Source: Phaeosaccion multiseriatum (Eukaryota; Ochrophyta, other classes). From it: a stretch of DNA of 64,000 bases. Below, piece by piece: positions 46,884-57,762 of this stretch. The DNA is taken from positions 2,108,001 to 2,172,000 of the forward strand of contig OZ218954.1 of assembly GCA_965112735.1 (NCBI GenBank), given 5' to 3'. A program made the position numbers and the translations under genes. The notes under the pieces are model-generated. The model saw nothing but the letters and a program-made list of their open reading frames with translations, had not been told where the DNA came from and made no database searches. Every line of letters starts with the position of its first letter. The first letter of the stretch is position 1.

Positions 46884-49800
46884 ATGCGCCTCTCTATGCG
46901 GATGACATGTACGTGTGTGAGTGAGCGTATGCGTGTGTGCGTGTGTGTGTGTGTGTGTGTCTGTCTCTGTCTTTGCCTTCTTCTGCTTCCACACGTCTGC
47001 CCTGCCTCATCTTCGTATCTTCCCCCTCGTATGTTTGATACGCAGTGCTGGTGGCTTTCGTATATCCTCGGATAGTGTCTTCCTTCTCGTCACAAGGAAC
47101 CGCAGTCACATCCGCTTATAGGTTGTGTCGGCAACGAAAAGGTGTTGTTTCTCTGCAGCAGCAGCACTTCAGCCACGCCAGGACGAGCCCCATTCACCTC
47201 TACCGGCTCGGCGTCACGCCCCGTCCGAGCTCTTGCTCCTCGTTGCTAGTCAATAAGGAGTACTCCTCTTATTCTGGAGGGACAAGAGTTGGCAGTCAGA
47301 ACAGCAGCAGTGGGAGCCTCAGGGGCAGCAGGGGCAGCAGGAGCAGCACGTTGTTCAGAGTGACGGCGGCGGCAAGAACACCAACAGGGCAGCAGCAACC
47401 GAAGAAACGAATGAACACTCGGGCGAGGTTCGATGAGGACGGGTCGCCTCGGGCCGTGAGGGACAAGGGGGGAAGGAGCAAGAAGAAGTGTGCCCTGGTC
47501 ATTGGCTACGTGGGCAGCGACTTCAACGGCCTGCAGATTGGCACCGAAGACAGCAGGACGGTAGAGCAAGTCTTAGAGGAGGTAAGCTACGAGGGATTCG
47601 TCGGCCAACTCTGTCCAGTCATGTTCACTTTGCCACAACAAGGTCGACACAGAGCTATCGCCTTAGTGTTTTTAGTGGTGGACACTTGTCTCTCTGAACC
47701 GACCAAGTTCCGTGTGCCCCACTGACGGCTTGAAGGGTGTGGGAGCCTGGCCTGCCCCGCTGACTTCCTTGTGCGTGGCGGGTGGGCGTCTGCTGTGGCA
47801 GCCGCACCATCCGTCTCACCTTTGCGCCCTGGCACACGCCGCTGGTTGCTGACCTTTTGCCTTGCGGCATCGATGGCAGCACGCACTTCACTTTCAGCCT
47901 CCTAACCTCCCCACACGTGACACGTGGTCACTGCACCCCCCAACCATAGGGTCTATACCAGGCCGGATTCATCTCCCCTGACAACCACGGGGATCTTGGA
48001 AAGATTGGCTGGACACGCACGTCGAGGACCGACAAGGGGGTGCACGCCGCCAAGACTGTCATCGCAGCGAAGCTCATGATCGAGCCTGCCACTTTCGATG
48101 CCAAGGGCTTCTCGCCGCAGGTGAGTGAGTGAATCAGCCAGTCAGTCAGTCAGTGAGGGAGTGAATGAGGGAAGGAGGGAGTAAATGCCGGAGTGAATGC
48201 GTGAAGTAAAGGAAAGAAGGGAATGCACTGTGGCGGCGAGAAGAGTGCTGAAATTCCTCTCTCTTGCCGCCCACATGGGCGCCCCCACATGTGCATCCCC
48301 CTCTGCATCTATCCTACTACTTCCATCCATCAATCTCACCCTGGGCCCCACTCTCTCCCACTGTTGTCCTCCCTCCCTCCCTCCCTCCCTCCCTCCTCCT
48401 TGCTCCCCCCCGTGCTTCTCCGGCGGTAGTCTGCCGAGGAGATTAACGCTCACCTCCCTCCAGACCTGCGCGTCTTCTCCTGTGCCAAGGTGGCCAAAAG
48501 CTTCCGCGGTCGAGACTCGTGCACCATGAGAGAGTATCAGTACGTCATGGTAGGTATCGCACCGGCAGCAGAGTAGGGACGCCAGTGGATGGCAGTGGAC
48601 GTCAGCGGATGGCAGTGAATGGCAGTGGATGGGAGAGGCAACATAATCCTTCTTTCGCCGTTCTACTCCGACGCCTTTCCCCTGGTTTTTTCGTTTGGCC
48701 CTTACGTGTGGGTGGGTGTGCTTGTGCTTGGGCCTGTGGGGCAATTTCACCCCCCTTGTTCCCAATTCACTGTCTGCCCCCTTCTTCCCTACGGCCCACA
48801 TACAGAAACCCATCTGACGAGCTGTTCGCAATGCATGTGTCTCCCTCCCCCCTCCTCCTCCTCTTCCTCCTCCTCCTCCTCCTCCTCTTCCTCCTCGTCG
48901 TCATCTTCGTCCCTCTCCAACTTGCCCTCCCCCCCCCCCCCATCCCCCACCCCCCGGATGGTGCCCAAACCAAAGCCAAAGTCCTTCTTCCCTGACGAAG
49001 CTTCTCTGGCGCGCTTCAGTGAGCTCATTGGCCTGTACACAGGCACGCACAGCTTCCACAACTTCTGCTCAGGTGCGTGGGTGCGTGCGTGCGTGCGTGC
49101 GTGCGACTGTAAGACGACGCTTTTTTGTCATGGGCTGGCACTTTTCCGCTGATGTCGCGAGGTGTCTGTCAATGGCAAAAGGGCGCCTTGGTACAGGTTC
49201 ACGCAATGCAGTGTGCTGTCGTCGTGTCATGAAGCACATGCAGTGCTTCCTCGAAGTCAGAGGAAGTCCAGCAGAGTCGCTTCGCTTTGTGCCCCGTATG
49301 CCCCCGTATGTATAGAATGTGCTTCGAAGTTCCTTTCTTTCCCCGATACCGAACACGTGCTCATCCACGGCACTCGTTTGTGCCGTCCGTGTATTGCCGG
49401 TACAGGGAGTCGAGAGCTTCGAGCCAAGAAGAAGGTCATTATTCAGAAGCTGGAAGAGCGAGAAGGAGAAGCAGCTACAGCTACAGCAGCAGCAGCAGCA
49501 GCAGCAGCAGTAGCACTACCATCACCACCACCACCACCACCACCACAGCAACAACAAGTAGCAGCAGGAGTAGCAGGGACGCAGGAAGGTGGAGGGGGGG
49601 GTGGAAGTAGAGGGGCAGAAGGCACAGGAGGGGAGGAGGAAGCGCAGGATGACGCCGAGGAGGGGAGGTTCAGGAAACTCTCACCTCGTTCGATCAGGGG
49701 TTCTGTGACGAGACTCGCACGGAAGGTCTTGCGACTCGGGAGGGGCACAGGCACACCCACCACCTCAGCTTCTACACAGCACGTCGATGGTGAAGATGAC

Positions 49801-50595
49801 GATGGCGATGGTGTTGGTAACGACACCGCCAGTGTCAAGAGTGATGTGAGTAGCGCTAGCAGTAGTGGTGGTAGTAGTAGTAGTGATGGTAGCGGGGTGA
49901 GTAGGACAAAATTCCAGAAGGACAGGGAGTACCGGGAGTACGGGGAGGATTCGCCCCTCGTGCGTCGGATGGTGCTCAAGGAGATGACCACGAGCATATA
50001 CAGCAGCGAGGTGGTGGACGCGGGGGTGCGCCTTGGGGAGGAAGGCACAGAGTACATCCGTCTCTCCATCAAGGGCCAGGTACGTAAGGGAGTAACGTAA
50101 GGGAGTAACGTAAGGGGTGTGTGTATGGGTTACGGTGGAGACCAACGGGGGCGCAACGGGGTGGCGGGGCTGGAGAGGGGAGGGGGGCAGGCAGCACCGA
50201 ATAAGGCCAATGTATGTATTAGAGGACTAAAGCGCTGCCCCACCGGCAAAGCACCGCCCCTCTCCCTCCCTCCCTCCCTCCCTCTCTCCTCCCCTCTTTC
50301 ACCACCCCCCCGTTAACGCCCCTCTTTCTTTCTTCCTCCCTCCCTCCCTCCGTCCCTCCCTCCCCTCCCTCTGTCCCTCCCCCCAGGCCTTCCAATACAA
50401 TCAAGTGCGCCTCATGATCGGCGGCGCTCTTCTGGAGGCCCTGGGTCTGCATCCCCCGGGCATGCTCCGTACGGCCCTCCACACCACCTTTCTCGTGCCT
50501 ATCCTCTTGGCACCAGCGGAGGGCCTCATCTTGGCCTCGCAGACCTTCACCAAGGTGTGTGGGTGTCGGTGTGTGGGTGTCGGTGTGTGGGTGTT

Positions 50596-50657
<62 letters not shown>

Positions 50658-51466
50658 ATCCTATGTCGTACTTCTAGCATACATCCCCCACCATTGCTGC
50701 GCCCCCCCTCTTCTTCATCCGACGTGTATAGTACCTTGCCTTGTCTTGCCTTGCCTTGCCTTGCCTTGTCTTGGTGCCCCTCACCTCACAGGTCGCCAAC
50801 GCCTTCGTACTCGAGCCGGATAGTCTCCAACACGTGCAGGGAGAGGAGGTGTACTACACGGACGACGTGCAAAAGCAGATGACCAGCCGTGCCAGGAAGC
50901 AGGTGCGCTGTCTTCCCTCCCTGTCCTCTCTGCCTGCTCTCTCCTCTCTTCCCGTCTACTCGGCTGTGCTGTACCACCAACTGGTGTGCTGTGCTGTGCG
51001 GTGTTGTGCACTGGTTGCTTATCAGTTCCAGTTCCCAAGCTCTTTGGCATTCGAAGTCCGGCCCGCTGGTCTTGCCGCTTCATTCCTCAGCTTTCTTTCT
51101 CTCTCCCTCTCTCTCTCGCTCTTGCTCGCTCTCTCTCTCTGTCTCTCTCTCTCTCGTCCCTCCTCCTCTCTCCTCCTCTTGCCCCCATCACACTCGACAG
51201 GCGTTGATGACAGAGGCTAGTTTGGCCGCTAGTGACGCCTTTCGGGACAGCGAAATCCTCACAGAGGTGGCAAAGAAGTGGACGGAGTCGGAGGTTCAGG
51301 AGAGGTGGCTCGACCACGCAAAGAATCGCTTCACCATGCACGTACGTACACACACACACGCACCATGCCTTCCCACCCGGTGCTTAGCACCCCCCCCTCC
51401 CGTCTCACGTTCTCGCCCCCGCACCTCCTGAACACGGCGCGCCCACACACATACACACACAAACAT

Positions 51467-51530
<64 letters not shown>

Positions 51531-51917
51531 CTGCACATACCTACACGCCCCACAGCCCGGCCCCAAGCTCGACATGTTGACCGAAGCCGCTGCAGAGGAG
51601 CTGGAGCTGAAGGAAACGTCCGACAGAGAGAAGATGGACAGGGACATGGTGGTGCGAAGAGAGAAGGCAGCAAAGGGAGTCACTGACTACAAGGACTTGC
51701 TGCCCAGGAACTTTAGCACGGATTTGGTCATCCGGCAAGGGGTTATCCCGAGCAACAAGGCAAGCACGTGGGTCTGTGGGTGTTGGGGTGGGGCGGTCGT
51801 GGTCGGCCTTAAAGCATACGTATGGACTTCAGTTACGCTCGGCAGAGGTTTATGTGCTGCTCCGTCGAGGCAGGAGATCCAATCCAATTCTTTTCCTTTT
51901 CTTGTTGTTGTTGTTGC

Positions 51918-51958
<41 letters not shown>

Positions 51959-52732
51959 TTTCTCTTCTTGCTCTTGTCTATGTTTTGTCTGTCTCTTTGC
52001 CACGGCCAGTCTCTCTGAACGAAGAGCGATGGATTGGTCCGGTCCAGGGAGGCGTTGATGAATGAGCCTACCGGACCTTCCTAACGCTCCTTCCCTCTTT
52101 CTACTACTCTACTTGCTGCTGCTGTATCGTCAATTGATGTCCCTCAGGTGGCCTGTGTACAGCGCGCTCTCGCCAGTCGTATTAACAAAGGCGAGCTCGA
52201 TGCGGGAAGCTCAAAGGAGGAGCTTTTCGCCGTCATAGATCGGTGAGTCAGGGAGGGAGGGAGGGAGGGAGTGAAGGGTGAGTGTTTGAGTGAATGAGGG
52301 AGTGAATGCGTGAGTGAGTGAGTGAGAGAGGGAAGGAGAGGAGAGGAAGGGAGTGTGTGAGTGACTCAGTGAGTCCGTGAGTGAGTGAAACAGTGAATAT
52401 GAAGGAGAGATGGATGGATGGATGGATGGAGGGAGGGAGGGAGAGAGGGAGGAGGGAGTGAGTTAAGCTTTGTCTGTCTTCTCCTCGTACTTACAACGAA
52501 GTCACGTCCCTCCTCCTACTGCTGCTCCTTCTGCCGATGCTGTAGGGTGGGATACGAGACACTGTTCAGCGAAGGACTCGAGCTCGGGCGTGCAGGGGAC
52601 GCAGCGCGAACTCGTGGCGGGTCGAGCGGCAAGGACGCCCAGAGAGCGAGGACGGCGCAGTGGGAACGGGCGGGGGGCAGTGCGCGTGGCGGTAACAGAA
52701 GCCCAGGCCGCGAACCGAGAGGCAGAAATTGA
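46884..52732 (+). CDS. PUS1: tRNA pseudouridine synthase, PUS1-like
   Basis: Twelve exons: 46884-46908, 47046-47581, 47950-48120, 48430-48549, about 48976-49072, 49406-50079, 50387-50554, 50792-50902, 51201-51341, 51556-51759, 52148-52242, 52546-52732; about 842 residues. It isomerises uridine to pseudouridine in tRNA. Evidence: VIGYVGSDFNGLQ at the N-terminal beta strand, the catalytic loop RTSRTDKGVHA with its Asp, YTGTHSFHNF and the C-terminal YNQVRLMIGGALLEALG helix. The order and motifs fit the eukaryotic PUS1 branch of the TruA superfamily. The start is inferred: exon 1 (25 nt, phase 1) joins a reading frame lacking ATG until 47412 and gives an Arg/Ser-rich, possibly mitochondrial leader. 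Exon 6 holds about 180 residues of Ala/Gly/Ser/acidic insert, and the C-terminus is Arg/Gly-rich. The fifth exon's acceptor is uncertain, and part of the usual YLLP-type region may be missing. One intron starts with GC (51760). Confidence 0.88.
50598..50655 (+). repeat. (GT)n at PUS1 intron donor
   Basis: GT repeat after GTGTGTGGGTGTCGG units beginning at the donor at 50555. Confidence 0.9.
51470..51530 (+). repeat. (CA)n in PUS1 intron
   Basis: CA repeat in the intron 51342-51555, close to the acceptor. Confidence 0.9.
51903..51960 (+). repeat. (TTG)n in PUS1 intron
   Basis: About 18 TTG units in the GC-AG intron 51760-52147. Confidence 0.9.
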
Positions 52733-55700
52733 TGTTGATGAGAGATGAAGAGAGGCTCGGGAGAGGACTTGAATTTCATGACGCTCTATTAATTAGTGCC
52801 CTCTCGTAAGTCTCGTTTCATGACGCTCTTTGAATGTGCTAAGACACAAACAAGTCGCCATGCCCAAGAACATGCAGGCCCTTCCTCCCGAACGCTCGAG
52901 AATGCCAGCCTTTGTGTTGTCTGTTGGGGCAGTCAGTCTCTGCCGCGTCGCCAGCCGCTGAGTAGAGAGGCGCCCCACGCCGAGCTGACGAGCTTTGTGG
53001 AGCCTCGAGTCTCCTTCCTCCCTCATCGGCCGCCTCGCGGTGACTATAAAGCACGCTCTCATCACCTCCCACACACCCGCACCAATCAAGTCGTTTCGAT
53101 TACCTTACTCCGAGGCCATCACCCCGCCGCCCCCCGCCAACCCCATCCGCATGACAGTGTACACCAGCCGCACATTCACCTCATTCACCTTCGGTCCTCC
53201 TCCCTTCCATTTCGGCGGTGGAGGGGGGGGGCAAGGGGACAAAAAAGGCCTCTGGAAATGCGGATAGGCCTCTGTGGAAAGGCGGACAGGTCTTGGTTGG
53301 CCCCTTCATCAATAAGCGAGAGGCCTCTGGAAATGCAGGTAGGCCTCTGGAAAGGCGGGTATGCCTCTGTTTTGGTGGGTAGGGGCGCCTTTCAATAAAG
53401 ATATGGTATCGTATCGTGTGGTGTGGGTCAAGGCATGGCACAGCCCGCCTCGCAGATACGTAAGTAGGCCCTGGGCCTCCTCCTTCCTGGCCGTGTTCGA
53501 TCATCGCGTCCATTGCATTGCTGCCACATACACAGGACCATCATTGCAGCAGGCCGCGATTGCAGTGTCGTCGTCTGTCCATGCAGTCGAGCAGGGACCT
53601 CGATACAATACGACAGAAGAAAATCTCGAGCAGCGACCTCGATGTACGGAAAGTCTCGAGCATCGATTCCTTGGGAGTACGACTGTAGCCTCCTGGGGAC
53701 TTTGGGGGCGCCCCGAGGGGGCGTACGCCTAAGCAGCGTATGAACGCTTCAAGTTACGGCCGCGCAAAGCCCTTCCATCCTCGCCACCCCCTTGGGCTTT
53801 CCTGGGATGGAAGAAGGTGTTTCGTTGATCTCCCTGCCCACTTTCGCAGAGAAGGACGCACATCGAGAAAGTAGAAACGCAGCCGCCCTCACTCATGATC
53901 CTCGATCCTTAGTACGGTAGGCACGTCCTTCTCTCTTCCACATCCACAACACGGCATTCGCTCCATCACCGCCAGCAGCTGAGGCACCAGTAGCAGTGGC
54001 ACTAGCAGCAGCAGGGCTAAAACAGGCGTGTTGGTGGTACTGTACAACAGCACCAGCCATTGTGCAAAAAGGGGCGAAGGCAGCACATTGAAGGCCACAG
54101 CGCCGCCGCCCCATCCCCCCGCGCCATGTAGCAAACAGCAGCCGCACGCAGAACCGTGTGCAGAGAGAGAGAGAGAGTGGACGAAGGCATAGAAGGGGGG
54201 GATGAGAAGGAAGGGGCGAAGGGGGGCAGGGAGGGTGGGGGGGGGGGGGGGAGTGGCAGACATGGCCAGACGGTTAGCACGAGTTGAATGGGGGACGGGA
54301 GGTTTACTCCATAGGGCCTCCATGGGGCCTCTACTTTCGTAGGGACAATGGCCAAGAAACGCCCGGCACTCGACATTGCACTCTCAGGCTCCACTTGACA
54401 CTCAGCAGCTCAGTAAGGCGGACACAGCCGTCAGACTCCCTCTCCTTCTGCCCCCTCCTCTCCACCTCCCCCCCAACCTCCCCCACCCAACCTCATGCAC
54501 CAAGTCGAGGCGGCACCTCTCTCACACGTTCACTTTACGAGACAATGTGAGTGACGGGACACTCCCGCAAAGGAGGCCCAGTCGCAGGCAATCATCAGGG
54601 TGAGTGAAGGAGGTGGAGGAGGAGGGGGGGGGGGGGAGGGCAAAAAGAGCGGGTGACGGGCCATACCAATACAAGCCTCACTGCCCCAAAAACTGCTGCT
54701 CACGTGGAAAAGGATGTCTCTGCTCGACGTGTGAACGCCGTCATCGAAAGAAGGAGAGGAGAAAGCCCTCCCAACACACCAGTTGGTGATACAGTGAGCA
54801 CACTACTTCCCCAGCCCCCGTCCTCTCTCTCTCTCTCTCTTCCATCCCCCTTTTCCAGCTCTAGCCACCAAAACACTCCACATCCGCATCAAAATTGCGT
54901 GTGTGTTGTGTTTGTGTGGAGAACAACAAGAGGAAAGAGACGGCCGCCGCCGATTTGAGCACCATGCCGCCCCCTGGACCGACGCCCTTCACGAGGCAAA
55001 AAGAGAAAGGGCTCAAAGCGAAAGAGCTGGCACCACCTCCGGCTATCACGTGAAAGAGGGGAAGGAAAGGGGATGAAGGGAGCGCGGTAATGACGAAGCT
55101 CCCCCGTCCCCCCCCTCTCTGCAGCTTTCCATTGCAAAAGCCAGGCAAGAGGGATAAGCAAGCAGCCCTGGCACCACTCACGGTGCGAGGGAGCAGAAAG
55201 AGGGGAGAGAGATTCGGAAAGTGAAGAGGAGGCGACAGACGGCCACCAGGAAAGGGGGGAAAGAAAGATTCCCGCCCCTCCCCAGCGGCCGCCCGCCGCC
55301 CCCCCCCCTCCTCCCCAACCCCTCTCCACTCCCCTTTCGCTTCTCGCGCCAAAGTGGCCCTGCTGCTACTCCCCAGATGCCTCCTCATTTTCCCCCATGA
55401 GTGCAAAGCGATAATTTGTCGATACACGTAACCCGTGCTCTCCGCTGTGTTTGAGCCCACTTCTCTTGGGTTTGTTTTGCGAGAGTGCCCGGCGGGGAAA
55501 GGTTTTTAGAGCGAGCCAGAACAAGACGATATCCGCCGGTCGGGGAAGCCCCACCCCCACCCACGCGAGAGAGGCGAAAGCCGCTTCCGTCCCAAGGGAT
55601 GCGAAAAGCCACCTCCACCCCCCCCACATCGGCACACGGCAAGGCCTTCCAAGCCGACGGACATTGCCTTCTCCCGGCATCGCACCCGCGGGCAAAACCC

Positions 55701-56481
55701 CTAACTTAGGGTTAGTTACTCCTCTCCCAAGGGAGGATGGAGTACGGTGGGGAAAGGCACACACTCTCCCGACAACGCCCCCCTCTCCCCATCCCCCACA
55801 CACCGTTTGGCTGCAGTGCGCCGGCTACAGCTTTCCCAGGGAGGGGTGGATGGAGGAGAGAGAGGGTGAAATCGCTGGGGTTGGAGAGGGCTCTTGCAGC
55901 TCCTCACTGTTGGGGAAGGTCCTTATCGTCTCCTTTTTCTCTTTACCAAGCTCCTTTTCTGCCTTCATCATCGAGTGCTGTACCTTTGTCGTCCTTCTTC
56001 TCCGTTCCAACCCTCTTACTCACCTATAGAGCACCAGTCCTGGTGCCTTCCATGGAATTCACATGATATATGCTCTACTTATGGCGCCCTGTGTGCAATT
56101 TGAAAACAGAAAAGAATCTGGCCCGTATGATCCCCGTATGTGTGCTGCTTTTTTTTTGCTGACCATTAATTTTGGTCATCCCAGAGAGAAGAGCTTGTTC
56201 CACAACTCCTACCGGACAAGGAGCAAGTAAACTCTCGCAACCTTCGCATGAGCAGCAGTACTAGCACCACGCGGCACGTGCCCCCGCGTTGACGACAGTG
56301 GCAGGGAATAGGAGCGGCGGAAGGGAAAGAGGTGCGCGCCAGTTTACCGCTCGTGGTCGGGAATCGACGACCCAGGCGAGCAGCAGGAGAGCCACAGCGG
56401 CGCGTAAAGAGCAAGTAAAGAGAAAGGAGGCGGAAGGAAGAGCGAGGAGTAGGGGTAGCGGGGGGGCGAGAGAGACTGCCC
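52733..56481. other. Gene-poor region
   Basis: About 3.7 kb with little microsatellite DNA and no gene I can support (one doubtful minus-strand frame at 53889-54323). Contains degenerate tandem repeats at 53250-53385 (about 22-bp units with GGCCTCTGGAAA) and three spaced copies of TCGAGCA.CGA at 53587-53665, an inverted copy of the splice-associated motif at 54779, and a 56159-56177 palindrome. Part of 55440-55860 differs in texture from the rest, with fewer simple repeats. Confidence 0.5.
53889..54323 (-). CDS. Doubtful hypothetical membrane protein fragment
   Basis: A continuous frame of up to 144 residues on the minus strand ends in a long hydrophobic stretch (FAQWLVLLYSTTNTPVLALL and the following Leu/Val run) and a polar Cys-containing tail CCGCGREKDVPTVLRIEDHE before the stop. 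The C-terminal half looks like a real membrane protein end. The N-terminal half is Pro/Ser-rich low complexity and I see no convincing acceptor. It may be the last exon of a longer minus-strand gene whose other exons I could not identify, or chance. Confidence 0.25.
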   Translation of the reverse strand: MEALWSKPPVPHSTRANRLAMSATPPPPPTLPAPLRPFLLIPPFYAFVHSLSLSAHGSACGCCLLHGAGGWGGGAVAFNVLPSPLFAQWLVLLYSTTNTPVLALLLLVPLLLVPQLLAVMERMPCCGCGREKDVPTVLRIEDHE

Positions 56482-57730
56482 ATGGGCGAAGGTCGCGTTC
56501 GTGCGAGTGGAGAAGGTGATGACGACAAAGGCCCTCGGTCGCCTCCAAGCAGTGGCTCCGGCAGGAAGAGGCCTTATCCGTCTTCGCCACAGCTGCCGGC
56601 ATCTCTCTGCAAGAAGCAGCATCTGCAGGAGCGGCTTGAGAATGCTGCGCCTTTGAACGAGTCGACTGACGTAAGAGTGGAGAAGCCAGAAGCGGCGGAG
56701 GGGGGAGCGGAGGAGGAGGAAGCGGAGCGGGTGACGTATGCGGTATGTCGAGATGAAGACCGAGGAGACGGCTTACTACAGCAGCAACACTTGCTTGTCT
56801 GGTCACCACCAAAGAAGCCCGTGCTCGGAGAACAGACACCCCCCTCGTGCCTGCTCTTGACTCCGACGCTTCCTCCGCGTCCCCGACTGTGGCAGCAAGG
56901 CAAGGCGACTCCCACGTCCACGGGGCCGGTCTTTGAGGAGGCGCTGCGACTGTTAGAGAGGGGGAGGGAGGACGGAGCGGGGGAAGCGGAGGAGAGGTGC
57001 GGAGGGGGGTGGGCGTCTGGAGGAGGAGGTGTTTTGCACACGGCGGTTCGCGAGCTGTGTGCGGCCATTGTGGAGGCGGAAGAGGACGTGGTCCGACAGG
57101 CGCAGCAGAAGGGACATCGTAACACCTGGTACGGAAGCGGGGATAGCGGCGATGAGGAGGAGGAGGATGGGGAGCAAGAAGAACGAGAAGAGGTGAAGGA
57201 AGAGGAGGAAGAGGAAGGCCCAACAGAAGCGTTGTCGTCGTCGTCGTCGTCGTCGTTGTCGCCCAGAGGGTGCCTTCGTAGCGTTGAGGGAGGGGCGGGA
57301 AGAGCAGGGAAGAGGAAACGACGGGTGCGCTTCGCGACGCATGACTTGACGGTGATTGACACGCCTGACGTTACACGCAACGGGTCGCAGGCCCCCATGC
57401 AGAGCACGCTGAGCAGCTTGCAACAGCTGCTCGAGGCGTGCGTCAAGGTCAGGCAGGTCGTTGCGCAGGAGGAGGAGGAGGGGGGGGGCGGGCGGGAGGG
57501 GGGGGGGCAAGAGCGGGAGGGAGTAGGCTTTGGGGGAGGTCGGCCGTCCTTGGCAGGCACGACGGCGAGGAAGGAGGTGGAGCAGCTGTGCAGGGTATTG
57601 CGAGAACTGGGGAGCGCCCCTCCCTCCCCCACGGCGCCGTGGAAGGCTGTGCAGCACCGAAAGGCGGCGCTGTTTTACGCCAAGGAAATTGCCACTCTCT
57701 GTCTGCCGTCATCTCCTCAGCAAGAGCAGG

Positions 57731-57762
<32 letters not shown>

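Noticed and set aside
54861-55460. Minus-strand frame of 199 codons
   Set aside because: Gly/Ser/Pro/Phe-rich with no recognisable domain and no matching exons.
55690-55715. Telomere-like CCCCTAACTTAGGGTTAG
   Set aside because: Only one and a half degenerate units, mid-window, no array; more likely chance or a degenerate remnant.
55366-56029. Overlapping frames of 145 and 192 codons on opposite strands
   Set aside because: Neither shows splice continuity, conserved motifs or a plausible start; composition alone explains openness.
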